The notes beneath the pieces were generated by a model. It was not told the origin of the DNA. It worked only from the letters and a program-made list of their open reading frames with translations, and made no database searches. A stretch of 64,000 nucleotides of DNA from the NCBI RefSeq assembly GCF_902702935.1, contig NZ_LR738855.1:1178001-1242000 (forward strand). The letters are read 5' to 3'. Shown here piece by piece: positions 35,490 through 45,611 of the stretch. The translations under genes were made by a program, and so were the position numbers. This stretch comes from Corynebacterium rouxii (GTDB lineage Bacteria > Actinomycetota > Actinomycetes > Mycobacteriales > Mycobacteriaceae). Within the stretch, counting starts at the first letter, position 1. The number at the start of each line of letters is the position of its first letter.

Positions 35490-36521
35490 TCATTCTAAGG
35501 ACTCTTTCCCCTCAAACTGATTGCCCTCGGCATGTTCACTAGCATACGCGGTCAAGCCCAATTTGGCTGACTCACGCACGCTATTAGCTAGAGGAGATCT
35601 GACGTCTCTTAAACGCATGCGGTCTGCATTGCGTTTTAAAGTATCAATGAGCCACGAAGTGGAGAATACTGGCATGACCGCTCGAATCCAGCCGTTGTGT
35701 GCGGGCTGAACGTCTTCGAGTGGAAATACCGTGGTTAGCCATTGGGCGGATTCGCATATTTCAATTTCAATGTGTTGTTCAGCTGTTTGGAGCTCAAACG
35801 GGTCGGAGGCATCGAAGTGCAAAGAAGATACGTGTGGCTGGGCAGGTTTTGTACTCAACCACACATCGCGAATCTGAGTCGTCAAAAACGTTCGGTGTGA
35901 TTGAGCTTTGTGGTCCCAACCAACTAAGTAGGTGGATCCATCAGCGCTAAAAAGCCGAGTAGCGCTAACTATTCGTTCTGTTGTGGTGTCTTTTGCGCGG
36001 GAATAGTAAACAAATCGAAGTTGCACCCGTTGAGCCATAGAGTCGCGAATGACATCAATAACTGGTTCTGCGGGAGGAGTATCTTCAAAATGCTGCGAAT
36101 CGAATACAGCGGAAGATTCGGGGCCCATAATTTCTCGAAGTTTTTTAGCTGCACTTTTTACCGTTTCCATGTGAACTAATTCAGGAAATTGTTCGAGATA
36201 TTCCAAAGATAGTAGCAACGCACCTGCTTCAGTTCGTGTAAGTCGAAGCGGAGCGTCCATGCCTTGACTATCAAGGATAGTTACAGATTGAAGTTGTGCA
36301 TCAAGATCAACTAGTTCATCGGGAAAGGTGCCTGGACCACAACAAAACAGTCGGTTGAGGTCTTCTTTAATTTGGCTTGGCGTCGATCCTAAATCAACCG
36401 CAGCCTCCATCATGGAACGTCCTGGGTGAGCTTGAAAGTAGGGCAACAAATTAAGCAAACGGACCAGATCAGCAAGTCGGTGATTGGCGTTATTGCGATA
36501 AGTAGACTCTATTTTAATCAA
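35490..36521 (-). CDS. pafC: WYL-domain transcription regulator PafC
   Basis: About 343 residues. An N-terminal winged-helix part ([41 protein letters not shown]) precedes a WYL domain ([36 protein letters not shown]) and a C-terminal WCX domain. With PafB it forms the PafBC activator of the DNA-damage response in mycobacteria. The frame is open to 36638, inside pafB. I chose TTG 36521, which overlaps the pafB stop by 8 bp, follows GGGG, and begins just before family-like sequence. Confidence 0.85.
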   Translation of the reverse strand: MIKIESTYRNNANHRLADLVRLLNLLPYFQAHPGRSMMEAAVDLGSTPSQIKEDLNRLFCCGPGTFPDELVDLDAQLQSVTILDSQGMDAPLRLTRTEAGALLLSLEYLEQFPELVHMETVKSAAKKLREIMGPESSAVFDSQHFEDTPPAEPVIDVIRDSMAQRVQLRFVYYSRAKDTTTERIVSATRLFSADGSTYLVGWDHKAQSHRTFLTTQIRDVWLSTKPAQPHVSSLHFDASDPFELQTAEQHIEIEICESAQWLTTVFPLEDVQPAHNGWIRAVMPVFSTSWLIDTLKRNADRMRLRDVRSPLANSVRESAKLGLTAYASEHAEGNQFEGKESLE

Positions 36522-37491
36522 CCCCTGCAGCTTGTTTGAGCAGCGATACGACATCAGTAATGAGATCGGTAGGGCTGAGCGCTCGTGCATGCGGCGCATA
36601 TCGTGCAAGCGTTCGCACCAACCAATCACGGTCGACATCGCGAAGTAACAATGTGCCGTCTTGTTGCCATTCTCCCCTACTTGTCAACTCCTGTGCCTTG
36701 CCTGACTGCACCGCGATCACTGAGTTGACGAGCAGCTTCCCACGACGAAGTTGTTCTTTTACTAATTGTTGAAGGTCAATGTTGGCATCTGGCTCTACAA
36801 AATCAGTTTCTGAATCAACGCGTCGGATCCCAGCAACTTTCGTGATGCGAAAACAACGAGGTGCTTGTCTATCATGATCGTAGCCAACTAGATAAACTCG
36901 GTCTCGTTCGCTCACAATCGACCACGGATCCATAACGCGTTGTTGAGGCGACGAAGTAGACGTTTCGTAATAATCAAAAGTTATGGCACTTCGGTGTGTG
37001 CGGGCAGCTAAGATCGCATCAAAATCGCGGACAGCAATAGCATTAACGTCGTTTACTGGCGTGTACCGAGGAGTGCTCGTGAGCTCGCGTTGAACACCGC
37101 TAGCTGCAATTTTAGTCCACCCAGATCGAGAAAAAGTAGCTAATTCGTCTCCTAGGCCCATTTGTCCAGCCAGTGCTAAAACCGTCGCTTCTTCAGGAGT
37201 GAAAGTCACTTCAGGAAGTGAATAATCTTCAGTGCGCAAACGATAAAGAGTTTGTGCACCGGTAGCGATTGTTTCGATCGGAACACCGGCGCGGTCAAGG
37301 GCTGCGCGATCACGTTTGAATAATTGATGCGCAGCAGCATCGCTGCGGATCTGACCTGCAGAATTTTTTGCATAACCATCAACATGTTTGATAACCCAGT
37401 CAGCTGAAATATAGTGTCTGCCTTGGGTTTCGGCGCGCAAAAATGCAAAGGTCAAATTCACGATTCTTTCCAGCGCTACATCTTTACCCAT
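36514..37491 (-). CDS. pafB: WYL-domain transcription regulator PafB
   Basis: 325 residues. Winged-helix N-terminus (LERIVNLTFAFLRAETQGRHYISADWVIKHVDGY, then FKRDRAALDRAGVPI), WYL domain (VMDPWSIVSERDRVYLVGYDHDRQAPRCFRITKVAGI) and WCX domain. GGAGG 6 nt before the ATG at 37491 decides the start; the frame itself reaches 37515, next to the pafA stop. Part of the pup-pafA-pafB-pafC run. The link of PafBC to proteasome genes is positional: it regulates DNA repair genes, not pupylation, in studied species. Confidence 0.9.
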   Translation of the reverse strand: MGKDVALERIVNLTFAFLRAETQGRHYISADWVIKHVDGYAKNSAGQIRSDAAAHQLFKRDRAALDRAGVPIETIATGAQTLYRLRTEDYSLPEVTFTPEEATVLALAGQMGLGDELATFSRSGWTKIAASGVQRELTSTPRYTPVNDVNAIAVRDFDAILAARTHRSAITFDYYETSTSSPQQRVMDPWSIVSERDRVYLVGYDHDRQAPRCFRITKVAGIRRVDSETDFVEPDANIDLQQLVKEQLRRGKLLVNSVIAVQSGKAQELTSRGEWQQDGTLLLRDVDRDWLVRTLARYAPHARALSPTDLITDVVSLLKQAAGVD

Positions 37492-37515
37492 GACAAGCCT
37501 CCATGTTATCCGCAC

Positions 37516-38955
37516 CTATGAATTGGCAGTTTCTGTATTGTACGAATCTGCATGAGCTCTCATGTAGCTAATGAGTTGATCCACACGGTCATCCGTGTTT
37601 TCAAATGGATCAGTAAGCTCAATAATTTGAGGTTCTGGTCGGTTTACTTTAAGCCGCAGCCAATCAGCAGATATGGGCGCGTTAAGATGTCTAGCCGCAG
37701 CTAAAAACTCTCCGCGCAGAGCTGCGCGGGTGGTTGACGGCGCAATGCGTGTGGCATTTTCTATATCGGTATCGTTGATCCACCTATTGACTAACTGCTT
37801 CGATTCCAAAACAGGAAAAATGCCTCGGTCAAGGCGAATATCGTGGTATGCCAAATCTAATTGCGCCAATTTTGGATGAGTAAAGTCAGACTCACTGCAA
37901 CCAATGCGACGCTGAGCTCGGCGCAATAGCGATAATTTGATAGCCCAGTCGATATCCCGAGATAGAGCTTGGAGATCGTTCGATTCGATAGCCGAGATAG
38001 TATCGAGCCACAATGACACAACCTTGTGCATTTCAGTGTTTGGCGTTCCTTCTGCGTCGTCGCGTTGCTCGAGCCAGCGCAGAGCTTTTTCGGCATATCG
38101 ACGCTGGATTTCAATGGCTGCCATCGATGTTCCGTTTTTCAGCGGCACTGGAGCCATGCCGGTAATATCTCGAGAGATTTCCCTAATGGCGGCAATTTCA
38201 TTGCTCAGCTCAAGGTCATGGCTTAAAACACCAGCTTCAATCATCTCAAGGACCAGTTGTGTGGAGCCTATCTTCAACGCACATGTTGTCTCGGACATGT
38301 TTGAATCGCCGACGATGACATGGAGTCTTCGAAAACGATGGGAATCTGCATGCGGTTCATCTCGAGTATTAATAATTGGACGGGACCTAGTGGTGGCGCT
38401 AGATACGCCCTCCCACACGTGGTCAGCTCGTTGAGAGACTTGAAATTGCCCATCTTGGATCGATCCAGCTCCGCAAATAAGCTGACGGGTAATTAGAAAC
38501 GGCAGAAGTTGTTTTCCCAGAGTTTTGAGGACAACGTCTCTGCTTACAAGATAATTCTCATGGCAGCCGTAGGAATTTCCGAGCGAGTCAAGATTGTTCT
38601 TAAATAGGTAAACCCTGCCTCCAATTCCTTCCGCTGCTAGTGCAGTTTCCGCCCGTCGTGCTAATTGATCAACAATTTTATCGCCAGCACGGTCATAGGC
38701 GATTAACTGGGAAAGCGAATCACATTCGGCAGAAGCATATTCGGGGTGGGAACCCACGTCCAAGTATAGCCGCGCCCCGTTGGGGATAAACACGTTGGAG
38801 CCTCCCCATTCCTCCACAACGGGACGGAACATATAGCGTGCTACCTCATCCGCACCGAAGCACCGACGACTGTTGACGCCGACACAAGTGATTCCGTATT
38901 CGGTCTCTATGCCCGTGATTCGTCGTGTAAAAACTGTGCGTTCGTGCTCGCCCAC
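37516..38955 (-). CDS. pafA: Pup--protein ligase PafA
   Basis: 479 residues from GTG 38955. Carboxylate-amine ligase fold related to glutamine synthetase. It joins the C-terminal Glu of Pup to substrate lysines using ATP. Signatures: RRITGIETEYGITCVG at the N-terminus (Mg/ATP-binding Glu residues), [67 protein letters not shown]. The frame opens earlier (39048), overlapping pup; GTG at 38970 or ATG at 38982 are other possible starts. pup ends 4 bp before the chosen GTG, with no proteasome genes between them. Confidence 0.93.
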   Translation of the reverse strand: MGEHERTVFTRRITGIETEYGITCVGVNSRRCFGADEVARYMFRPVVEEWGGSNVFIPNGARLYLDVGSHPEYASAECDSLSQLIAYDRAGDKIVDQLARRAETALAAEGIGGRVYLFKNNLDSLGNSYGCHENYLVSRDVVLKTLGKQLLPFLITRQLICGAGSIQDGQFQVSQRADHVWEGVSSATTRSRPIINTRDEPHADSHRFRRLHVIVGDSNMSETTCALKIGSTQLVLEMIEAGVLSHDLELSNEIAAIREISRDITGMAPVPLKNGTSMAAIEIQRRYAEKALRWLEQRDDAEGTPNTEMHKVVSLWLDTISAIESNDLQALSRDIDWAIKLSLLRRAQRRIGCSESDFTHPKLAQLDLAYHDIRLDRGIFPVLESKQLVNRWINDTDIENATRIAPSTTRAALRGEFLAAARHLNAPISADWLRLKVNRPEPQIIELTDPFENTDDRVDQLISYMRAHADSYNTETANS

Positions 38956-38959
38956 GGAT

Positions 38960-39154
38960 TTACTGTCCACCTTTCTGAACATAGGAACGAACGAACTCTT
39001 CAGCGTTTGATTCCAAAAGACCGTCAATTTCGTCCAAAAGATCATCAACTCCAGCAGTGTTGATACTTACTTGACCAGCTGAAACCCCATGAGTGTCAGT
39101 ATCGTCAGAGTGTCCATTGCCGCCGGAATGAATTTGGCTACCGTTCTGGTTCAT
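38960..39154 (-). CDS. pup: Prokaryotic ubiquitin-like protein Pup
   Basis: 64 residues, the family size. An intrinsically disordered, Gly/Ser/Asp-rich N-terminus is followed by a helix that contacts the ARC/Mpa coiled coil ([29 protein letters not shown]). It ends Gly-Gly-Gln, so Dop must deamidate the last Gln to Glu before PafA can conjugate it. Located between dop (58 bp upstream) and pafA. Confidence 0.97.
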   Translation of the reverse strand: MNQNGSQIHSGGNGHSDDTDTHGVSAGQVSINTAGVDDLLDEIDGLLESNAEEFVRSYVQKGGQ

Positions 39155-39212
39155 AATGATTGCTCCTTAAAAGATCTAAGTTATTAGCGTACCCTTGCAT
39201 GAGAACAAAGTT

Positions 39213-40739
39213 TTATGTCAAGGAAATAGTTGTGACCGGTAACCACTGAGACAAAATAGTGGCAGCCTCTTTGGCTGAAGAGGCAGTGTCGACAGTGGTG
39301 ATTGCTTCCGTCGATAGTGATTGAACCACTGGCATTTTGATCTTTGTAGCTTGATCACTAGACGTTTGAAGTGTGATGGAATCCCAACTTGCTTGGACAA
39401 CGCTGTCAGGAAAACGTGAGATTAAGCTGCCCCGTAAATAAGCACGGCTACCTTTTGGCGGTGACCAAGCAGCATTATTAATCTGCTCGGTAGACACTAG
39501 AGTTCTCATGCGACCTTTGCGGACGAGCGCATGATAAAGGCTTTTAGCCGGATCAATATCAGCGTACTGCAGATCGATGAGCTGAATCTTAGGATCATCA
39601 ATCGATACTCCACGCTTAATGAATGAAGAAATAAGCTGCCACTTGGCACACCAGTCAAGTCGGTCGGCAGCATAGAAAGGTCCCTTATGCAGCAAATCCA
39701 GTATCTCAGACCATTCCTTCAAAACGTCAAGATCGTCATCTGACTGTGGAGATACGCGTTTGCGGTACTCGTCGAGGAGCTCGAGTGCCGTCAAAGTTCT
39801 TCCATCGCGAAGGACAATTTTGTGCGTAAGCGTGAGATCATGTGAAATCGCACTTACCTCTGCGACCGGATTGGCAACCGCAAGGTCGGAAAAATCAATT
39901 CCAGATTCAATCGCGCCGAGCACTAACGAAGTCATGCCAATTTTCAAAAAGGTAGAAGTTTGCGACATATTGGCATCGCCGATGATGACATGCAGGCGAC
40001 CAAAATGCTCACTATCTGCATGCGGTTCATCGCGGGTATTGATAATGCCACGATTAAGCGTTGTTTCCAGTGAAATTTCTTGCTCAATATAATCGGCACG
40101 TTGGCTAATCTGGAAACCAGATTTTTCGCCATGTTGCCCTAATCCGACTCGACCCGCTCCAATGATTACTTGCCGAGTAATGAAAAAGGGAATTAAACCT
40201 GAAGCAATCTCTTCAAAAGGAGTTGCGCGATCATAGAGGTAATTTTCGTGGCTACCATAGCTGGCGCCTTTACCGTCCACATTGTTTTTATAAATTTTTA
40301 GTGGTGGACATGGATCATGATGTTCTAACACCGAATGCTTACGCTGGGAATTTTCAGCAACAAGTTCCACTGCACGATTCATTATTACGTCACCTGCGGC
40401 GTCGTAGAGCATCGCCTCGAAAGCAGAACTTGTTTCAGGCGATGAATACTCTGGGTGCGCGTGGTCAACATAAAACCGTCCTCCGTTAATGAGAACTGAA
40501 TTAGCTACGCCCAAAGCATGAGGATCCACGACCGGAACTGTGCGGTAACGACGTAAATCGAAGCCACGAAGATCTCTTAGTGGTGATTCTTCTGAAAAGT
40601 CCCAACGAGCTTGAGACGCGCACCGCTCCCCCAACGAAAACGCCACCACTGCATGAGTCGACGTGACGATAGGGCTCAGTATGGTGTTTGACGGGGTCGC
40701 TATTCCGTATTCTGTCTCTGTACCAACAAATCTGCTCAT
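39213..40739 (-). CDS. dop: Pup deamidase/depupylase Dop
   Basis: 508 residues, paralogue of PafA. It deamidates Pup's C-terminal Gln and removes Pup from tagged proteins. N-terminus [16 protein letters not shown] (metal-binding Glu), then [44 protein letters not shown], and [34 protein letters not shown]. The Dop-specific loop after the first strand is present ([15 protein letters not shown] region). ATG at 40739 overlaps the arc stop (ATGA), so translation is coupled; the upstream open frame to 40805 is within arc. Confidence 0.95.
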   Translation of the reverse strand: MSRFVGTETEYGIATPSNTILSPIVTSTHAVVAFSLGERCASQARWDFSEESPLRDLRGFDLRRYRTVPVVDPHALGVANSVLINGGRFYVDHAHPEYSSPETSSAFEAMLYDAAGDVIMNRAVELVAENSQRKHSVLEHHDPCPPLKIYKNNVDGKGASYGSHENYLYDRATPFEEIASGLIPFFITRQVIIGAGRVGLGQHGEKSGFQISQRADYIEQEISLETTLNRGIINTRDEPHADSEHFGRLHVIIGDANMSQTSTFLKIGMTSLVLGAIESGIDFSDLAVANPVAEVSAISHDLTLTHKIVLRDGRTLTALELLDEYRKRVSPQSDDDLDVLKEWSEILDLLHKGPFYAADRLDWCAKWQLISSFIKRGVSIDDPKIQLIDLQYADIDPAKSLYHALVRKGRMRTLVSTEQINNAAWSPPKGSRAYLRGSLISRFPDSVVQASWDSITLQTSSDQATKIKMPVVQSLSTEAITTVDTASSAKEAATILSQWLPVTTISLT

Positions 40740-42265
40740 CGTTGTCCTCCCAGTACTCGGGCGTGTGCTACTCGAAGTCCATGGCGGCCGATGATACGAC
40801 TCCAATCATCAGGATTAGATGTATTCGGCAAGTCTTCACTCTCATGATTTTCAGCGTCAATCGCTGCAATCAGGTGTTCTGAGGCAACTCCTGAGTGTCG
40901 GCCTGCGATATGGTCTTTGATCGCACATTTTTTTGCACGATCGACAATGTTGGCGATCATCGCCCCTGAAACAAAATCCCGATAGTGCAGGATTTCAGTG
41001 CTGCCATCGATTAACGACAATTCCACATAGGGATTATCAGCATAAAGATGATCGACAGCATTATTTATCAGTGAATCAATAGGCTCAGCAGTCGGAATGT
41101 TCTGTTTCAAATGGCGTGCGAAAACGTCACGGGCTGCTTGTTTATCAGGACGTTCTACACGAATCTTCACGTCTAAACGGCCTGGACGCAAAATAGCTGG
41201 ATCAATTAATTCTTCACGATTTGTAGCACCGATGATGATGACATTGCTTAAGGATTCTACGCCATCAAGTTCAGTTAAAAGTTGCGGAACCACGGTGGTT
41301 TCCATATCAGAGCTAACTCCAGATCCTCTGGTACGGAAAATCGACTCCATTTCATCAAAAAATACGATGACAGGACGTCCCTCTTCAGCGAGTTCGCGGG
41401 CTCGCTCGAAAATCAGTCGAATTCGACGTTCAGTTTCACCGACATACTTGTTCAGCAGTTCGGGACCTTTGACATTAATGAAATAACTACGGTTACCCGC
41501 TCCAATTCTTTGCGCCAAAGAATTGGCCACGGCTTTAGCGATCAAAGTTTTACCACAACCAGGTGGACCATAGAGCAAAACTCCCTTGGGAGGCTTGAGA
41601 TCATAAGCACGATAAAGATCAGGCTGAGTAAACGGAAGTTCTACAGCATCATGAATAAGCTCAATCTGGCTATCTAGACCGCCGATATCTGCATATGTCA
41701 CATCAGGAACTTCTTCCAGCGCCAATGTGGACACTTCCGTTTTGGGTATTACTTCGAAGGCATAGCCGGCGCGTGGATCGACGAGGAGCGTATCACCTGC
41801 TTTAGGCAGCTTATCGACGCCTTCTGTCAGTGCTGCGGCAAGGTTAACAACGCGCTCTTCGCCGGTATGATCGCAGATTAAACCACGATTATCAGCGAGA
41901 AGTTCTACTAGTGTAGCCAGTTGTCCAGTAGTACTTATGTCGCATACTTCTACTACTTGACTTGCCTCGCCCAAGCGAACCTGCACACCAGGAACCAGTT
42001 CGGCTTTTTCTACATCAGGTGATATTCGTAAACGCATGTGTCGACCGGCGGTAAAAACCTCTGCAGTTTCTCGACCCCCAGAAAATTCAAGAAACGTGCC
42101 ATACGTGGACGGAGGAGCTGCTAAATCCTCCAGCTGATCCTGCAAAATAGACAGCTTGTCCCGAGAAGCCTTGAGCAATTCAGCTAATTTCGCATTACGT
42201 GCGCTCAGGTCCGAAATGGTTCGTTGCAGATGCGCCGTCGACTCGGATGGATCAGATGTAAGCAT
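40736..42265 (-). CDS. arc: AAA+ ATPase ARC (Mpa homologue)
   Basis: 509 residues. An N-terminal coiled coil ([39 protein letters not shown], residues ~10-50) that binds Pup, an OB-fold part, then the AAA+ module: Walker [16 protein letters not shown], Walker [11 protein letters not shown], second region [15 protein letters not shown]. In species with a proteasome the C-terminus ends in a tyrosine-containing tail (HbYX-like) that docks to the 20S core. Here it ends VLGGQR, without Tyr, consistent with a proteasome-free unfoldase. Opens the pupylation operon. Confidence 0.95.
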   Translation of the reverse strand: MLTSDPSESTAHLQRTISDLSARNAKLAELLKASRDKLSILQDQLEDLAAPPSTYGTFLEFSGGRETAEVFTAGRHMRLRISPDVEKAELVPGVQVRLGEASQVVEVCDISTTGQLATLVELLADNRGLICDHTGEERVVNLAAALTEGVDKLPKAGDTLLVDPRAGYAFEVIPKTEVSTLALEEVPDVTYADIGGLDSQIELIHDAVELPFTQPDLYRAYDLKPPKGVLLYGPPGCGKTLIAKAVANSLAQRIGAGNRSYFINVKGPELLNKYVGETERRIRLIFERARELAEEGRPVIVFFDEMESIFRTRGSGVSSDMETTVVPQLLTELDGVESLSNVIIIGATNREELIDPAILRPGRLDVKIRVERPDKQAARDVFARHLKQNIPTAEPIDSLINNAVDHLYADNPYVELSLIDGSTEILHYRDFVSGAMIANIVDRAKKCAIKDHIAGRHSGVASEHLIAAIDAENHESEDLPNTSNPDDWSRIIGRHGLRVAHARVLGGQR

Positions 42266-42316
42266 GACCCTTACCTTACTAATTTCCCAACACTGGTGTT
42301 GTCATTAGACGGCAAT

Positions 42317-42345
42317 AAGCGGCACCTTTTTTAAAGGTGCCGCTT
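42317..42345 (-). terminator. Terminator between trmI and arc
   Basis: 13-bp stem aagcggcaccttt / aaaggtgccgctt with a 3-nt loop, in the 97-bp gap after the trmI stop (minus strand). The following T stretch is short. Confidence 0.75.
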
Positions 42346-42362
42346 AAAAGCCTGCTGGGAGC

Positions 42363-43199
42363 CTACTTACGTGCACGTCGCTGCGGACGTGGCGGGACGG
42401 TGCCGTCGGCAAGTCGACGTGTCCAAATCAAGAATGCAGTGTGAGCATTCATACGGTGTTCAGGGCGCGTAGCCAACCCTTCTACGCGCCATTCACGGAC
42501 GAGAGATTCCCAAGCGCGAGGCTCGGTAAAACATTTAAGTTCGCGAATTCCCTCCATGACCTTCATTAGCTGAGGGACAGTCGCTACATACGTCATGAGA
42601 ACTCCGCCGGGGATGAGCAATCGAGACGCTGTCTCCAAACACTCCCAAGGGGCGAGCATATCCAAGATGATGCGGTCCACTGGACCGCCCAGATCTTCAA
42701 CCGATACTTCCTGCAAATCGCCTAAGCGAGGGGACCAAGTTTCAGGACGGTAACCGAAAAACTCATCAACGTTATTTTTGGCGTATTCAAGGTGGTCTTC
42801 TCTGATTTCATAAGAAAAGACATGTCCCTCGTTGCCAACAGCCCGCAATAGCGCCATCGAGAGAGCACCTGAGCCTGCGCCGGCTTCTAACACCTGCGCG
42901 CCGGGAAAAATATCTCCTTCGACCAAAATTTGGGCAGAATCTTTGGGATAAATCACTGCAGCGCCGCGAGGCATAGAAAGCACGTGATCGACCATCAAGT
43001 GTCTGAAACACAGATATTCGTATCCTTGCTGAGATTTAACGACAGTACCCTCATCGTTTCCAATGATATCGTCATGATGAATCATGCCTTTATGTGTGTG
43101 ATGCGCACCGCCTGATTCAAGAACAATCGTTGCATGCCGGCGCTTAGGATCTGTGAGTTGTACGCGGTCACCAGGCTGAAATGGTCCAGAGTTTGCCAT
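42363..43199 (-). CDS. trmI: tRNA (adenine-58-N1)-methyltransferase
   Basis: 278 residues. Methylates A58 in the T-loop. The N-terminal part is the typical TrmI barrel (PFQPGDRVQLTDPKRRHATIVLESGGAHHTHKGMIHHDDIIG), then the Rossmann SAM site VLEAGAGSGALSMALLRAVG, EIREDHLEYAKNNVDEF, and RIILDMLAPWECLETASRLLIPGGVLMTYVATVPQLMKVMEGI. Corresponds to Rv2118c, placed near arc/mpa in mycobacteria as here. Only 6 bp after the aminopeptidase gene on the same strand. Confidence 0.95.
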   Translation of the reverse strand: MANSGPFQPGDRVQLTDPKRRHATIVLESGGAHHTHKGMIHHDDIIGNDEGTVVKSQQGYEYLCFRHLMVDHVLSMPRGAAVIYPKDSAQILVEGDIFPGAQVLEAGAGSGALSMALLRAVGNEGHVFSYEIREDHLEYAKNNVDEFFGYRPETWSPRLGDLQEVSVEDLGGPVDRIILDMLAPWECLETASRLLIPGGVLMTYVATVPQLMKVMEGIRELKCFTEPRAWESLVREWRVEGLATRPEHRMNAHTAFLIWTRRLADGTVPPRPQRRARK

Positions 43200-43205
43200 G
43201 AGAAT

Positions 43206-44558
43206 TTAACCTACCAGATACGCATGCAGACACCGTGATAGCCAATAGATGTCTGTAATGCTGGCTAATTCTCGAGCAGAGTGCATGGAGAGCAACGGAA
43301 CACCGACGTCTACAGTAGGAATACCCAGCCGAGTTGCCGTTATAGGGCCAATAGTCGAACCGCATGGGACGCTGTTATTTCCCACGAAGACTTGATGATT
43401 ACTCCCAGCTTTCATGCTAGCGCGCATCCACATAGCTTCTGTTTCAGTATTGGATGCATATCGTTGGTTCGCATTGATTTTCAATGCAGGACCACCACCC
43501 ATAACAGGATGATTTAATGGATCGTGTTGATGCGCATAATTTGGGTGAATTGAGTGAGCTGCATCTGCCGAAATACATGTGGAGCGTGTGATCATTTGCT
43601 TGGTTTTTTCAGCGTCTGCACCTAATCCAGCAGCTGTTCTGGTTAGGACGTCTTCTAAAATAGGTCCGGCAGCCCCAGTTGTTGTGGCACTCCCAACTTC
43701 CTCATGGTCAAAAGCGGCGAAAACAAGAATGTCCTTCATCGGTGCACGGCCGAGTACATTATCTTCAGCTGCCTCCACAAATGCTTTAAGTCCAGGAAAT
43801 ACGCTGGAAAGATTATCCAATCGTCCTGCAGCAAGAAAATCCGAGGTTGCTCCAAAAATTTCACCAGGTTGGGCATCTGCCGTAATCAAATCATGCGAAA
43901 TAATCTCTTCTTTGTTAACGCCTGCTGCCGTTGCGATTACATCCATAATGGACAAATCTGGTTCGCCAACGGCAAATATCGGTTGGGTATGACGCTGACG
44001 ATCAATGGATAACGACGTGTTTGCGTCTCGGTCTAAATGAATAGCAAGGTGCGGAATTCTTAGTACAGGAGCAGTAGCGACAGTGCGTGAGGAGCCGTCG
44101 ATAAGCCCGATTCGACCGGCTAAAACTAGTTCACGATCGAACCATGAAGCTAAAATAGGGCTACCATAGACCTCTACTGATGCTTGTTGCCATCCCGCAG
44201 ACACAAGATTAGGGTGATATTTCAGCTTAAAACCAGGTGAATCGTTATGTGCACCGATGATCCTAAAGCCCGACGAAGTATCAGCTGATGCCGGGATATA
44301 CCATGCCATCAGTGCCGCACCGCGAATCATAAAATGACCGCCTGGGGTGCTGTCCCAATCGCCTGATTCATCTACCTCATGAAATTCTGCTTCTTGTAGC
44401 AACTGTGCGCCTTGTTGAGCAGCATGAAAAGAACTAGGGGAATTAGCGATGAAACTAACTAGTTCCCAAGCCATAGCTTCGATTTGTGAACGAACGTGTT
44501 CGCTGTGTTCCAGATCAGCTTTAGGAATACCGCAACGATCAGATAATGATGAACCCAT
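43206..44558 (-). CDS. M18-family aminopeptidase
   Basis: 450 residues. Zinc ligands and catalytic groups: HNDSPGFKLKYH (His, Asp), FAAFDHEEVGS (Glu-Glu) and IHPNYAHQHDPLNHPVMGGGPALKINANQRYA near the C-terminus. Substrate loop AAGRLDNLSSVFPGLKAF is typical of ApeB/PepC type M18. TAGACT ends 8 nt before the ATG at 44558, which fits a leaderless start; a TTG at 44564 is less likely. Divergent from the RecB-like nuclease. Confidence 0.92.
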   Translation of the reverse strand: MGSSLSDRCGIPKADLEHSEHVRSQIEAMAWELVSFIANSPSSFHAAQQGAQLLQEAEFHEVDESGDWDSTPGGHFMIRGAALMAWYIPASADTSSGFRIIGAHNDSPGFKLKYHPNLVSAGWQQASVEVYGSPILASWFDRELVLAGRIGLIDGSSRTVATAPVLRIPHLAIHLDRDANTSLSIDRQRHTQPIFAVGEPDLSIMDVIATAAGVNKEEIISHDLITADAQPGEIFGATSDFLAAGRLDNLSSVFPGLKAFVEAAEDNVLGRAPMKDILVFAAFDHEEVGSATTTGAAGPILEDVLTRTAAGLGADAEKTKQMITRSTCISADAAHSIHPNYAHQHDPLNHPVMGGGPALKINANQRYASNTETEAMWMRASMKAGSNHQVFVGNNSVPCGSTIGPITATRLGIPTVDVGVPLLSMHSARELASITDIYWLSRCLHAYLVG

Positions 44559-44666
44559 AATCAACTAGTCTAACCTTCCCATAGCCTAAACAACGCGTGT
44601 TTCTTTTTCTAGCGTGGGACTAGCAACATGCAAATCTCTGACTAGCCTCATACAATATTGGACTTG

Positions 44667-45533
44667 ATGACAACCTCAACTTCTTCCGCTTCTCCCCTCG
44701 CATTATCGCCTTCTCGTGCTAATGATTATCAGCAATGCCCATTGCTGTACCGCTTTCGTGCCATTGACAGACTTCCAGAGCCCAAAACCATAGCCCAAGT
44801 CAAAGGCACCCTCGTACATGCCGTGCTTGAAGAAATGCATGGTTGGTCTCGAAATGAGCGACTTTTCCCAGCTGCAGTCAAACGATTGAAACCCCATTGG
44901 GCATTAATGTGCAGCAAAGATTCTGAATTAGTTTCGCTGGTGCCAGAAGAAGATACTTATGATTTTCTCGTAGAATGCCGCTCCCTTCTTCGAGGATACT
45001 TTGAGATGGAAAACCCTCAAGGATTCGATGCACTGGCATGTGAAATGTACGTCAATGCGACATTGCCTAACGGAGTACCTGTCAGAGGATTCATCGACCG
45101 AGTTGATAAAGCTCCGACGGGTGAAATTCGCGTCGTGGACTATAAAACGGGTAAAAAGCCAATTCCTCGTTTTAGCCAGCAAGCTCAATTCCAAATGCGC
45201 TTTTATGCTCTGGTGTATTGGCGAATCTACGGACGTATCCCAGATCAGTTGCGGTTGATGTATCTCAAAGTCGCCGACTCGATGTTTCTTACTCCATCAC
45301 GCGAAGAACTCGAATATTTCGAACGTGATATCCAAGAACTATGGGAGAAAATTGTCACTGACGGACAAACCGGTCAGTTTCGCCCCAAAACTTCGAAACT
45401 CTGTGGCTGGTGTTCATTTCAGAACCTTTGCCCAGCTTTTGACGGAACACCGCCAGCCTATCCAGGTTGGCCAGGCATAGCTGATGCTCCTCAGTGTTCC
45501 ACTGTCAATACCTCAAAGGGTTTGACAGGCTAA
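44667..45533 (+). CDS. RecB/Cas4-like PD-(D/E)XK nuclease with Fe-S cysteine pattern
   Basis: 288 residues. Nuclease core: an N-terminal LSPSRANDYQQCPLLYRFR with one cysteine, KGTLVHAVLEEMHG (helix His), then RGFIDRVDKAPTGEIRVVDYKTGKKP with catalytic Asp (FIDRVD) and D-Y-K. Near the C-terminus LCGWCSFQNLCP gives C-x2-C-x5-C, so with the first Cys it forms a four-cysteine set as in AddB and Cas4. It may cut single-stranded DNA ends during repair. Start ATG 44667 sits behind TACAAT; TTG 44658/44664 are alternatives. Homologue at the same place in mycobacteria (Rv2119). Confidence 0.88.
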   Translation: MTTSTSSASPLALSPSRANDYQQCPLLYRFRAIDRLPEPKTIAQVKGTLVHAVLEEMHGWSRNERLFPAAVKRLKPHWALMCSKDSELVSLVPEEDTYDFLVECRSLLRGYFEMENPQGFDALACEMYVNATLPNGVPVRGFIDRVDKAPTGEIRVVDYKTGKKPIPRFSQQAQFQMRFYALVYWRIYGRIPDQLRLMYLKVADSMFLTPSREELEYFERDIQELWEKIVTDGQTGQFRPKTSKLCGWCSFQNLCPAFDGTPPAYPGWPGIADAPQCSTVNTSKGLTG

Positions 45534-45611
45534 CCAAGGTAGAGCTAGAAGCCTAGTCACGCATAGCATGGAATAAGACTACAGCTATTGCAGGAAAGGG
45601 TGGAAAGTATT

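Noticed and set aside
45534..45611. HigB toxin partner for the HigA-like gene
   Set aside because: The interval is too short and has no open frame; the downstream side is a terminator and fhs.
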